From Psychromarinibacter halotolerans (GTDB lineage: Bacteria; Pseudomonadota; Alphaproteobacteria; Rhodobacterales; Rhodobacteraceae), in assembly GCF_029168315.1 (NCBI RefSeq), contig NZ_JARGYD010000008.1, positions 62,001 through 126,000 on the forward strand: 64,000 nucleotides of DNA, given 5' to 3'. Shown one piece after another: positions 1 to 7,512 of this stretch. The notes under the pieces are model-generated. The model was not told the origin of the DNA. It saw nothing but the letters and a program-made list of their open reading frames with translations, and did not search any database. The translations under genes were made by a program, and so were the position numbers. Position 1 is the stretch's first letter. Each line of letters starts with the position of its first letter.

Positions 1-131
1 GCCACGGCGCACAACAGCACCGCCAGCCCGGCCAGCACCAGCCGCGCCCGCGCGCTGCGATCCCCGGCCAAACGTGCGCCGGGGGCAGAGCGCATCCGCC
101 CCGCCCCCGGTCCGATCTCTGTCGACGCCAT
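1..131 (-). CDS. hmuU: Haemin ABC transporter permease HmuU, N-terminal fragment
   Basis: Only the first 43 or so codons are in the window; the rest lies beyond position 1. The ATG at 131 follows the hmuT stop by 3 bp. The visible protein has a basic, Gly/Ala/Arg-rich cytoplasmic leader and then the start of a Leu/Ala/Val-rich membrane helix (LVLAGLAVLLCAV), the usual start of FecCD/BtuC-type permeases. The call rests mainly on position directly after the haem-binding protein gene in an hmuS-T-U order; the fragment alone cannot prove it. An ATPase gene (hmuV) would be expected next, outside the window. Confidence 0.75.
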   Translation of the reverse strand, partial: MASTEIGPGAGRMRSAPGARLAGDRSARARLVLAGLAVLLCAV

Positions 132-134
132 CGG

Positions 135-998
135 TCAGGCGCCGCCGTACAGCGCGTCGTGCAGGCTGCGCACCGCGTCCGGCGTGCGGGGACCGAAGCC
201 CAGCAGCAGCAATCCGTCGATCCGCACGACGCTGCGGCTTTCGGCTGCCGGCGTCGCAGAGACGGCGGGCAGCGCGAACAGGTCGTCGTCCGACATGGCG
301 TGTTCGCCGCCCCGGTCCATCATCAGGATCACGTCGGGGGCTGCCGCGATGATCGCCTCTTCGCTGACCGGCTTGTAGCCGTCGAAGCCCTCGACCGCGT
401 TGACCGCGCCGGACATTCGGATGATCCCGTCCGCCGTGGTGTCGGTGCCCGAGGCCATGATCCGACCGCCCTGCGCGGTCAGGATGAACATCACCCGCTT
501 CGGCGTCTCCGGCATCTCGGCGGGGATCGCCTCGGCCAGCGCGGCGTCGACCTCGTCGGCCAGCGCAGCACCCTTCTCGGCCACGTCCAGCGCGGCGGCC
601 ACCGCCTCGATCTTGGCGCGCACGGTGTCGCGGTCGAAACCGTCCGGCACCGCGACGAACTCGATCGCCGCCTCTTCCAGCACGTCGATCGTCTCGGCCG
701 GGCCGCTGCCCGCTTCGGCGATCACAAGGTCGGGGTTCACCGACAGCACGCCCTCGGGCGACAGCGCACGCATATAGCCGACGTCGGGCAGCTCCAGCAC
801 CTCGGGGGGATAGCTGGATGTGGTGTCGCGCGCGACCAAGCGGTCCTGTTCGCCAAGGGCATAGACGATCTCGGTGACCGAGCCGCCGACCGACAGCACA
901 CGCTCGCCCGGGGCCACGTCCTGCGCCAGCGCCCCGCCCGTCAAAGCCGCAAGCGCAACGGCGCCAAGGATGGGAACGGAAGTGATCCGAAAGCTCAT
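135..998 (-). CDS. hmuT: Periplasmic haemin-binding protein HmuT
   Basis: This 287-residue protein is the substrate-binding component of a haem ABC importer: it takes haem in the periplasm and delivers it to HmuU/HmuV. Residues 1-26 form a signal peptide ending ALAQ. The rest is a class III (TroA/BtuF-like) binding protein with the N-terminal LSVGGSVTEIVYALG strand-helix. The segment DVGYMRALSPEGVLS places Tyr75 where HmuT/ShuT proteins carry the haem-ligating tyrosine. The ATG at 998 overlaps the hmuS stop by 4 bp (ATGA), indicating translational coupling; a longer open frame upstream is overlap with hmuS, not a real N-terminus. Confidence 0.93.
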   Translation of the reverse strand: MSFRITSVPILGAVALAALTGGALAQDVAPGERVLSVGGSVTEIVYALGEQDRLVARDTTSSYPPEVLELPDVGYMRALSPEGVLSVNPDLVIAEAGSGPAETIDVLEEAAIEFVAVPDGFDRDTVRAKIEAVAAALDVAEKGAALADEVDAALAEAIPAEMPETPKRVMFILTAQGGRIMASGTDTTADGIIRMSGAVNAVEGFDGYKPVSEEAIIAAAPDVILMMDRGGEHAMSDDDLFALPAVSATPAAESRSVVRIDGLLLLGFGPRTPDAVRSLHDALYGGA

Positions 999-2062
999 GC
1001 GACGGCCTCCTTCTCGGCCTCGGCCCGGACGCTTTCGAGTGTCGCGACCACCTCGGCGAAGGCGGGGCGGTGGTCCGTCTCGCCCGACCGGCTGCCGAAC
1101 ACCTGCAGGATCAGCATCCCGTCCTTGTCGAAGCCTTCGATCGACAGCGCGGGCCCGCGCCGGGTGGGCTTTTCCACCGCCCAAAGCTCGGCGACATGGT
1201 CCGACCGCAGGTGCAGGTTGAAGTCGGGGTCCAGCACGTTCTGCCACGGCCCCATCTTCTTCATCGTGTTCAGCGGCCCGGTGTGGATCTGGATGCAGCC
1301 ACGGTTGCCGACAAAGACCATCACCTCGACGCCCTGCGCCGAACAGGTCTCTAGTGCGGTGTCCAGCGCGGCGGGGTCCAGCTGCCGCACCCACGGCGCG
1401 CCCGCGATGCGGTAGGCGCCCAGCCGGTTCATCCGCAGCTTGGCCGTCAGCCGCAGGAACTGGTGGGTGTCGGTCATCCGCTCCCATTCCTTCAGCAGGA
1501 TGTCGCGCTTTTCCGGCTCGGACTTCGGCGCCTCGACCGGTTCGCGCGGCTGCAGCGTCAGCGATTGCGACGCATCGCCGGTGGCCAGCGCGTCGCGGAT
1601 GGCCAGCCACTCGGTCGGGTCGGCATCCAGCGGCAGGATCACCTTGTGCACGGCATCCCCGGCGGCGTCGAACACCTGAAAGCTGCGGCGCACGCCGTTG
1701 TCCGTCTCGACCTCGACCGCAAAGCCGTGGACCCACGCATTCGGGAAGATCCGCAGATCGATCGCGCCATTCAGCACCATCGACGCATGGGCGCCGGATT
1801 TGTAATTGTCATACACGCCGGTCTTTTCGCTGACGGCGCTTTCGTTGCGGGTCAGGGCCATCACCGGCCCCAGCGCGCCAAGTCGCGGCACCAGCGCATC
1901 GGGGGTCGCGTCGATTCGCGTCGCGCCCTGCCCGACACGCGCGGCGACCAGATCCGCCTCGGTCACGCCGAGTTGAGCGGCGAGGTCGCGCGGGCGCGCC
2001 TTGGGGTTGTCATTCATTGCGCGCAGAAGGGCCTGCGGCGAGCTGCCTGCCTTGGCATCCAT
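995..2062 (-). CDS. hmuS: Haemin-degrading factor HmuS
   Basis: This 355-residue cytoplasmic protein matches the HmuS/ChuS/HemS family in length and in its two repeated halves (compare NAWVHGFAVEVETDNGVRRSF near residue 110 with the C-terminal MKKMGPWQNVLDPDFNLHL part). Family members bind imported haem and store, traffic or break it open to release iron. It is the first gene of the leftward haem operon, so expression should follow the intergenic region at 2063-2289. A purine-rich AAGGA lies about 10 bp before the ATG. Whether this protein is an oxygenase or a carrier cannot be read from the sequence. Confidence 0.93.
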   Translation of the reverse strand: MDAKAGSSPQALLRAMNDNPKARPRDLAAQLGVTEADLVAARVGQGATRIDATPDALVPRLGALGPVMALTRNESAVSEKTGVYDNYKSGAHASMVLNGAIDLRIFPNAWVHGFAVEVETDNGVRRSFQVFDAAGDAVHKVILPLDADPTEWLAIRDALATGDASQSLTLQPREPVEAPKSEPEKRDILLKEWERMTDTHQFLRLTAKLRMNRLGAYRIAGAPWVRQLDPAALDTALETCSAQGVEVMVFVGNRGCIQIHTGPLNTMKKMGPWQNVLDPDFNLHLRSDHVAELWAVEKPTRRGPALSIEGFDKDGMLILQVFGSRSGETDHRPAFAEVVATLESVRAEAEKEAVA

Positions 2063-2166
2063 AGAACGGAGTCCTTGTGGTGTTGGGTATCACGTAGCCT
2101 GGCTCGCCGCGCCATGCGCAGGCTTCGCTGGGGCGCCGCAGGATGCTGCCATGCGGCGGATATACT

Positions 2167-2181
2167 TGACGACTTTAGTCA
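2167..2181. promoter_or_regulatory. Candidate iron-responsive operator, TGA-N9-TCA
   Basis: The 227-bp gap between divergent hmuS and the receptor gene contains TGACGACTTTAGTCA, which fits the TGA-N9-TCA form of the rhizobial IRO box bound by RirA; its outer arms TGAC/GTCA are perfect. Next to it, TTTAG and TTCTAA half-sites (2174-2191) recall an Irr-type ICE motif but with the wrong spacing. The position suits shared iron control of both arms. Rhodobacterales use a related but distinct iron box, so the identity of the regulator is inference. Confidence 0.45.
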
Positions 2182-2289
2182 GCCATTCTAACCAGTGCAA
2201 CAAGCGATCTGCGTCACACTCGCGCAAATCGGCACCAGCCAGCCAAGCGCCAGCTCCAACACATCATTATCACCACGATTGGGGAAGAC

Positions 2290-4329
2290 ATGCGCGTCGG
2301 CCACTCGAAAAGTTTACTGTTCTGCACGACCGCGCTGACCGCGCTTCTGGCCGCGCCCCTTGCCGCCCAAGAGACGGTCGACGAAACCGCCGACGGCGGC
2401 GTTTTCACCCGCCTTGGCCGGATCGTCCTTGGCTTCGGCGGCACAGAGACCGTCGCGATCGACACCCCGCAGGCCGTCACCGTCCTGAACCAGGACGACA
2501 TCGACAAGGAACAGGCGTCGACCGCCGCCGACCTGTTCGACATGGTTCCCGGCGTGCAGGGCATCGGCACCGGCCGGGTCGGTGGCGTGTCCTTCAACAT
2601 CCGGGGCGTCGGCGAACTGGCCTCCTCGGACGAGTCGAAGATCATCGTCACCGTCGACGGCGCCACCAAGTTCTACGAACAGTACCGCATGGGCTCGTTC
2701 TTCTCGGACCCCGAACTGTACAAGCAGGTCGAGGTGCTGCGCGGCCCGGCGTCCTCGACCCTGTACGGGTCCGGCGCAATCGGCGGTGTCATCAACTTCG
2801 AGACCAAGGACGCCGGCGACTTCCTGACCACCGGCAACCACGCCCTGCGGTTCCGCACCGGCTATACCAGCAACGGCAACGAAAAGCTGGTCTCGGCGAT
2901 CTACGCCACGCGACCGGTCGACACGTTCGAGACGCTGTTCGCGCTGAACTACCGCAAGGCGGGCGACTATGAAGACGGCGACGGCAACGACGTGGCCGGG
3001 TCGGCCTATGACGCGCTGTCCGGCCTGATCAAGGCCAAGTACACCTTCGGCGATACCCTGTCGAAATCGCTGACGGCGTCCTACTCGGCGTGGAACAGTT
3101 CGCTGGACGACACCAGCTATGCCCAGACCGACAGCTTCAATTTCGGCACCATCGACCGGGACATCTTCGACCAGACCTTCGCGCTCCGGTACGAGGATTC
3201 CGCCCCCGGCAACCCGTGGCTGGATCTGGATGTCGTGCTGACCTACTCGGACACCGACGTCGAGCAGGGCGACTCCTCGCTTCCGGCGATTTCGCCGCTG
3301 TTCGAGGATTCGCATTATGCCTACCGCACCCTCAGCCTGAAGGCCGAGAACACCTTCGACGTCAGCTTCGGCGCGTGGCAGAATTTCCTGACCGCCGGTA
3401 TCCAGCTGTCCCGCCAGGAACGCATCGCGAAAAGCACCAGCGGATCCATCGAATTCCACCCCGAAGGCACCGACCAGAAGATCGGCGCGTACCTGCAGGG
3501 CGAATTCGTCTGGAACGACCGCCTGACGCTGGTGCCCGGCATCCGCGCCGACCTTGTGTCGCTGCAACCCGGCGACGGCGGGCAGGACTATGACACGACG
3601 CTGATCTCTCCGAAGATCGCGGCGCATTACAAGCTGACCGAGGACCTGTCCGTTTTCGGCTCGCTGGCGCACACCGAGCGCACGCCGACACTGGACGAGA
3701 TCTATTCCTTCAGCCCCACCGAGCCCGCCAGCGGCGGTCTGGACCCCGAGATGGCGAACAGCGTCGAACTGGGCGTAAGCTATTCCCACTACGGCATTTT
3801 CACGGCGAACGACGTGGTCGAGCTGAAGGCGACCGGCTTCTACTACGACATCACCGACATGATCTCGCGCGATACCACGGCAGGCACGCCGTTCTACCGC
3901 AACATCGACCATGTGAAGCTGTGGGGCGTCGAACTGGAAGGCGCCTACGAGGCCGAGCGCGGCTTTGCCCGCGCGGCGTTCTCCGACGTGCGCGGCGAGG
4001 ATACCGCCACCGGCCTGACCCCGACATCCGTGCCGCAACGCTCGCTGGTGCTGACGCTGGGCGGACGGGCACCGGAATACGGGCTGGAATACGGCTGGCG
4101 CGGCCACTTCTACGGCGACATCGACTATGGCGACGGCACGACCTACGACGGTTACAACCTGCACGATCTTTTCGTGAACTGGTCGCCGCAGCAGGGCCCG
4201 CTGGAAGGGCTGACAATCGGCCTGACCGCCGACAACATCTTCGACACCACGTACCGCAACAGCCTTGCCGGCGACAACGGCGAGGGCCGCTCGTACAGCA
4301 TCGCGCTGACGCGCACCTTCGAATTCTGA
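2290..4329 (+). CDS. hmuR: TonB-dependent haem receptor
   Basis: This 679-residue outer-membrane receptor takes up haem or haemoproteins with energy from TonB. Residues 1-27 are a signal peptide ending PLAAQ. A plug domain follows, with the IRGVGE and VEVLRGPASSTLYGSGAIGGVINF signatures around residues 98-170, then a beta-barrel ending in phenylalanine (RTFEF), as outer-membrane proteins require. Haem specificity is inferred from the adjacent hmuSTU genes. The FRAP box of HmuR-type receptors is not obvious; the matching stretch reads LAHTERTPTLDEIYSF. A secreted protein and ExbB/ExbD/ExbD/TonB follow in the same direction with gaps of 14 bp or less, so this is one self-contained uptake operon. 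Confidence 0.9.
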   Translation: MRVGHSKSLLFCTTALTALLAAPLAAQETVDETADGGVFTRLGRIVLGFGGTETVAIDTPQAVTVLNQDDIDKEQASTAADLFDMVPGVQGIGTGRVGGVSFNIRGVGELASSDESKIIVTVDGATKFYEQYRMGSFFSDPELYKQVEVLRGPASSTLYGSGAIGGVINFETKDAGDFLTTGNHALRFRTGYTSNGNEKLVSAIYATRPVDTFETLFALNYRKAGDYEDGDGNDVAGSAYDALSGLIKAKYTFGDTLSKSLTASYSAWNSSLDDTSYAQTDSFNFGTIDRDIFDQTFALRYEDSAPGNPWLDLDVVLTYSDTDVEQGDSSLPAISPLFEDSHYAYRTLSLKAENTFDVSFGAWQNFLTAGIQLSRQERIAKSTSGSIEFHPEGTDQKIGAYLQGEFVWNDRLTLVPGIRADLVSLQPGDGGQDYDTTLISPKIAAHYKLTEDLSVFGSLAHTERTPTLDEIYSFSPTEPASGGLDPEMANSVELGVSYSHYGIFTANDVVELKATGFYYDITDMISRDTTAGTPFYRNIDHVKLWGVELEGAYEAERGFARAAFSDVRGEDTATGLTPTSVPQRSLVLTLGGRAPEYGLEYGWRGHFYGDIDYGDGTTYDGYNLHDLFVNWSPQQGPLEGLTIGLTADNIFDTTYRNSLAGDNGEGRSYSIALTRTFEF

Positions 4330-4343
4330 TGACAGGAGACACA

Positions 4344-4817
4344 ATGCGCATTTCCAGACACCGCACCCCGTGGCTGGCCGCCGCCGTGATCTCGGCGTCG
4401 CTGACCGGCGTCGCACTGGCACAGGACGCCGCGCCGGATACGGAAACAGACACGGACACCGGCACCGCGCCCGCCCTGAAGGTCGAGCTGAACAGCGCCA
4501 GCCCGCTGGACGGCGCCTGCCGCCTGACCTTCATGGCGACCAACGGCACCGGCGTCGACGTCGACAAGCTGGTGCTTGAAACCGTGCTTCTGACCACCGA
4601 CGGCGTGGTCGACCGCCTGACGCTGTTCGACCTGCAGGCCCTGCCCGCCAACCGGCCCCGCGTGCGCCAGTTCGACGTGTCGGGACTGGACTGCGGCAGC
4701 CTTGGTCAGGTGCTGATCAACGGCATCCAGACCTGCGACGGCGAGGGGCTGGACCCCGCGACCTGCACCGACGAACTCGACCTGTCGACGCGCGCCGACA
4801 TCGAGGTGCTGGGGTGA
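4344..4817 (+). CDS. Secreted four-cysteine protein of the haem-uptake operon
   Basis: I do not recognise a named family. The protein has 157 residues, with an N-terminal signal peptide (residues 1-27, ending VALAQ), an acidic linker rich in Asp/Glu/Thr (28-45), then a compact domain with four cysteines (Cys59, 117, 131, 141) that could form two disulfides in the periplasm. The start follows a GGAGA ribosome-binding site. It lies 14 bp after the receptor, and its TGA overlaps the GTG of exbB (GTGA). That tight coupling implies a role in haem capture or in the TonB energising complex. The function is otherwise unknown. Confidence 0.75.
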   Translation: MRISRHRTPWLAAAVISASLTGVALAQDAAPDTETDTDTGTAPALKVELNSASPLDGACRLTFMATNGTGVDVDKLVLETVLLTTDGVVDRLTLFDLQALPANRPRVRQFDVSGLDCGSLGQVLINGIQTCDGEGLDPATCTDELDLSTRADIEVLG

Positions 4818-5488
4818 CTGTCATCGATGTCCTGCGGGACCGCCTGAACGCCATTCTCGACCTCGGCGGCCCTGTCGTCGCGATCCTGCTGTGCCTGTCC
4901 GTCGTGTCGCTGGCGGTGGTGCTGTACAAGCTTTGGCAATACGCCTCTGCCGGGGTCGGCCGCCACCGCAGCCTGCGGCAGGCGATGGCCGAGCTGGACG
5001 CCGGGCGAACCGACGCCGCCGCCGGCTACCTGCGCAAAAGCCGCAGCCACCTTGCGCCGGTCCTGCTGCGCGCGCTGAACGCGGGCACCGCCCCCGACAA
5101 GACCCGGATCGAGGCCGAGGCCTCTGCCCGCCTCAACCGTCTGGAACGCTGCTTCCGCATCCTCGACAGCATCGCGCAGATCTCGCCGCTGCTGGGCCTG
5201 TTCGGCACCGTGCTTGGCATGATCGACGCGTTTCAGGCACTGCAGGACGCGGGGTCTGCGGTCGATCCCTCGACCCTTGCAGGCGGCATCTGGGTCGCGC
5301 TGATGACCACCGCCGCCGGGCTTGCCGTGTCGATGCCCACCAGCCTGCTGCTGACGTTCCTTGAATCCCGTCTCGCCCGCGAACGGTCCATCGCAGAAAT
5401 CGCGATAGAGACGCTGTTCGCGCCGCTGCCCAAGGCCCGCGACAAGGGCGACGTGCTGCAACCCTTCCCGCAGGCCAATGCCCGTTAG
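4814..5488 (+). CDS. exbB: ExbB/TolQ-type proton channel subunit
   Basis: This 224-residue inner-membrane MotA/TolQ/ExbB-family protein forms with ExbD the proton-driven motor that energises TonB. It shows the three expected hydrophobic segments: GGPVVAILLCLSVVSLAVVLYKLW near the N-terminus, then ISPLLGLFGTVLGMI and WVALMTTAAGLAVSMPTSLLLTFL, the conserved channel pair. The GTG start at 4814 overlaps the preceding stop codon; an 11-bp overlap with exbD follows. It belongs to the haem-uptake operon. Confidence 0.9.
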   Translation: MTVIDVLRDRLNAILDLGGPVVAILLCLSVVSLAVVLYKLWQYASAGVGRHRSLRQAMAELDAGRTDAAAGYLRKSRSHLAPVLLRALNAGTAPDKTRIEAEASARLNRLERCFRILDSIAQISPLLGLFGTVLGMIDAFQALQDAGSAVDPSTLAGGIWVALMTTAAGLAVSMPTSLLLTFLESRLARERSIAEIAIETLFAPLPKARDKGDVLQPFPQANAR

Positions 5489-5882
5489 AAGCCCTGCCCG
5501 GCCCCGCCGCGCGGTCTCGGTGACGTCGCTGATCGACGTGATCTTCCTGCTGCTGCTGTTCTTCATGCTCAGCTCGACCTTCACGAAATTCGCCGAGATC
5601 CGGCTGGACACCGGAACCGGCGGACCTGCGGCACCGGCCCCGGCAGCGACGCCGCCGCTGTTCCTGCAGCTTGGCGCCGACACGATCCGGCTGAACGCGC
5701 AAGAGGTGTCGCTGGAAGACCTGCCCGACCGGCTGGCCGCCGAGGCGCCCGACGACACCGAAACCGCCAGCCGCACCCTGATCATTGCCCCCTCTGGCGA
5801 CGACCTGACCTCGCAACGGCTGATCGACCTTCTTGTCGTGCTTCGGCAGCAGCCGGGCTTCGACATCCGCGTTCTGGAGTAA
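5478..5882 (+). CDS. exbD: ExbD protein 1, with proton-relay Asp
   Basis: This 134-residue ExbD/TolR-family protein has a short basic cytoplasmic N-terminus, one membrane helix (SLIDVIFLLLLFFMLSSTF) and a periplasmic domain. The helix carries Asp20 in the place of the essential proton-carrying aspartate of ExbD/TolR. The gene overlaps exbB by 11 bp and is followed after 3 bp by a second exbD. Its presence with ExbB and TonB shows that the haem receptor has its own energising complex. Confidence 0.9.
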   Translation: MPVRSPARPRRAVSVTSLIDVIFLLLLFFMLSSTFTKFAEIRLDTGTGGPAAPAPAATPPLFLQLGADTIRLNAQEVSLEDLPDRLAAEAPDDTETASRTLIIAPSGDDLTSQRLIDLLVVLRQQPGFDIRVLE

Positions 5883-5885
5883 CCC

Positions 5886-6287
5886 ATGGCCCTCCGCCGC
5901 ACCGCCGAACGACGCAAAGGAGAGCCGACGATCGCCCTGATCAACATCGTGTTCCTGATGCTGATCTTCTTCATGATCGCCGGTGCGCTCGCCCCGCCGC
6001 TGGATGCGCGCGTCGAACTGGTGGACACCGCCGACCTGGACGGCCGCGCGCCGCCGGACGCGGCGGTCGTGCTGGCTGACGGCAGCCTGCTGCTGCGCGA
6101 ACAGCCCGTCAATGCCGCCGCCGTGGTGGCCCGGGCGCGGGAACAGGACCCCGCGTCCGACGCGCCCGCCGTGCGGTTGGTGCCCGACCGCAACCTTCCC
6201 GCCGCGAGCCTGCTGGCGCTTGCCGCCGACCTTCGCGACGCGGGGGCCGGGGACGTCTGGCTGGTCACAGAGAAGGGGCTGGAATGA
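5886..6287 (+). CDS. exbD: ExbD protein 2, membrane Asp replaced by Asn
   Basis: This 133-residue ExbD-family protein has the same architecture as its neighbour: a basic N-terminus, one membrane helix (ALINIVFLMLIFFMIAG) and a periplasmic domain. Aligned residue for residue with ExbD 1, position 20 is Asn (codon AAC at 5943-5945) where ExbD 1 has the Asp that carries protons. The copy is otherwise intact and in an operon, so it looks like a specialised partner, perhaps forming an ExbD heterodimer, and not a decayed gene. It overlaps tonB by 4 bp (ATGA). Confidence 0.88.
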   Translation: MALRRTAERRKGEPTIALINIVFLMLIFFMIAGALAPPLDARVELVDTADLDGRAPPDAAVVLADGSLLLREQPVNAAAVVARAREQDPASDAPAVRLVPDRNLPAASLLALAADLRDAGAGDVWLVTEKGLE

Positions 6288-7369
6288 AACGCGCGGCCAC
6301 CATCGCCGCCGGCGCCGGTCTGCTGTCGCTGCTGGCCCACGGCACCGCCCTCGTCGCCTTCCAAGAGGCCCCGGCCCCCGCCGCGATGGACAGCGCGCCG
6401 CCGGGAACCGCCCGCCTCGGCAACGCCTTCGCCGACATGGTGGCCGGCGCCCCGGCCCCGGTCGATGCGACAGAGGTCACCGAACCGGCGGACACCGACA
6501 CGGCCACGCCGGTCGAGACGCCCGAGACCGAACCCGCGCCACCCACCGAGCTGTCCGAGGCCACTGAAACCATCAGCGCCCCCGAAACCGCGCCGGAGCG
6601 GGTCGAAGCCGCGCAACCCGGCCAGACCGAACCCGCAAGCCCCGACGCCGCAACGCCCGTCGCCCCGCCGGAAATGGCGGACACGCCGCCCCCGGACCCT
6701 GCGCCGTCGGCCAGCGCACCCGTCGATGTCGAGATATCGACCGCAGAGCCGGTGCTGCCGGTCCAGCCCGAGACGACCGAGGACCCGGACCCCGCCCCGC
6801 CGACCGAAACGGCAGAGCCCCCAACACCGGAAGCCGCCCCCGTCGCGCCCGAAACGGTCGAGGCCCTGCCACCGGACGGGTCCGAACTGGCCGTGCTCAG
6901 CGCCCCGCCGCCGCCCTCGCGGCCAGAGGATCTGGTTCCCGAATCCGAACGCACGCCGACGCCTCCGCCGCCGCAGCCGACACCGCCCCCCCGCAGCGCC
7001 GGCAACGCCGCCGAGGACACCCGGCGCGGCACGGCGACGGGCACCGAAACCGCCAACGACGCCAGCCAAGGCAACGGCAATTCCGCAGCCGCCGCCGCCG
7101 CGACCGCCCGCGCCGCAGCGCAGTACGACAACGCGGTGATGACCCGCATCGCCCGCACCCGCCGCGAACGCACCCGCCTGCCCGGCGTCGCGCTGGTGGC
7201 ATTCCAGATCGGATCGAACGGCGGCCTCGTCTCGGTCGGCATCGCCCGCTCGTCCGGCAGCCCGCAGCTGGACCAGATCGCGATGAACCACATCCGCCGC
7301 GCCGGCCCCTTCCCGCCGCCGCCGCCCGGCGCGCGCACCAGTTTCTCGGTCGAATTCGCGGGCGGCTGA
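6284..7369 (+). CDS. tonB: TonB-family energy transducer
   Basis: This 361-residue protein has an N-terminal membrane anchor (about residues 5-26), a very long Pro/Glu/Thr/Ala-rich periplasmic spacer (about 30-260, rich in EP and PA dipeptides) and a C-terminal TonB domain of about 80 residues (from YDNAVMTRIARTRRERTRLPG, with a GSPQLDQIAMNHIRRAGPFP core). It should span the periplasm and pass energy from ExbB/ExbD to the haem receptor. The spacer is unusually long, which is common in alphaproteobacterial TonBs. It is the last gene of the operon and is followed by hairpins. Confidence 0.9.
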   Translation: MKRAATIAAGAGLLSLLAHGTALVAFQEAPAPAAMDSAPPGTARLGNAFADMVAGAPAPVDATEVTEPADTDTATPVETPETEPAPPTELSEATETISAPETAPERVEAAQPGQTEPASPDAATPVAPPEMADTPPPDPAPSASAPVDVEISTAEPVLPVQPETTEDPDPAPPTETAEPPTPEAAPVAPETVEALPPDGSELAVLSAPPPPSRPEDLVPESERTPTPPPPQPTPPPRSAGNAAEDTRRGTATGTETANDASQGNGNSAAAAAATARAAAQYDNAVMTRIARTRRERTRLPGVALVAFQIGSNGGLVSVGIARSSGSPQLDQIAMNHIRRAGPFPPPPPGARTSFSVEFAGG

Positions 7370-7377
7370 CCGGGCAA

Positions 7378-7397
7378 GCGAGGGGCCAGCCCCTCGC
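7378..7397 (+). terminator. Hairpin after tonB
   Basis: A perfect 9-bp stem (GCGAGGGGC / GCCCCTCGC) with a 2-base loop lies 8 bp after the tonB stop. No T-tract follows directly, so it may act as a transcript-end stabiliser or together with the larger inverted repeat just downstream. Confidence 0.5.
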
Positions 7398-7474
7398 GCT
7401 CCCCGAGGTACTTGGAAAGAGAAGAAGACAAAGCGCCCCTACCCTTCTTCTCTTTTGAAATACCTCGGGGGAGC
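7398..7474. repeat. Long imperfect inverted repeat between convergent genes
   Basis: Two arms of about 30 bp (7398-7427 and 7444-7474) form an imperfect stem with a 16-base loop. The left arm contains CCCCGAGGTACTTGGAAAGA and GAGAAGAAG; the right arm is close to its reverse complement. It lies between convergent tonB and the sulfatase gene, so it probably serves as a bidirectional terminator. One arm of the same sequence family recurs at 60108-60136 before another convergent gene end. Confidence 0.65.
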
Positions 7475-7512
7475 GCGCGCAGCGCGCGGGGGCAGCGCCC
7501 CCTTGCCGCGGG

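Noticed and set aside
2174..2191. Irr ICE motif before the haem receptor
   Set aside because: TTTAG and CTAA halves are present but separated by 9 bp instead of 7, so it is noted only as partial support.
2314..4422. 702-codon open frame on the minus strand across the haem receptor
   Set aside because: It lies opposite a clear TonB-dependent receptor and is Arg/Gly/Val-rich without any motif; high GC leaves long antisense frames open.
4706..7291. 861-codon minus-strand frame across exbB-exbD-tonB
   Set aside because: It shows the Gly/Arg/Ser low-complexity pattern of an antisense shadow, while the plus-strand genes have full family motifs and coupled starts.
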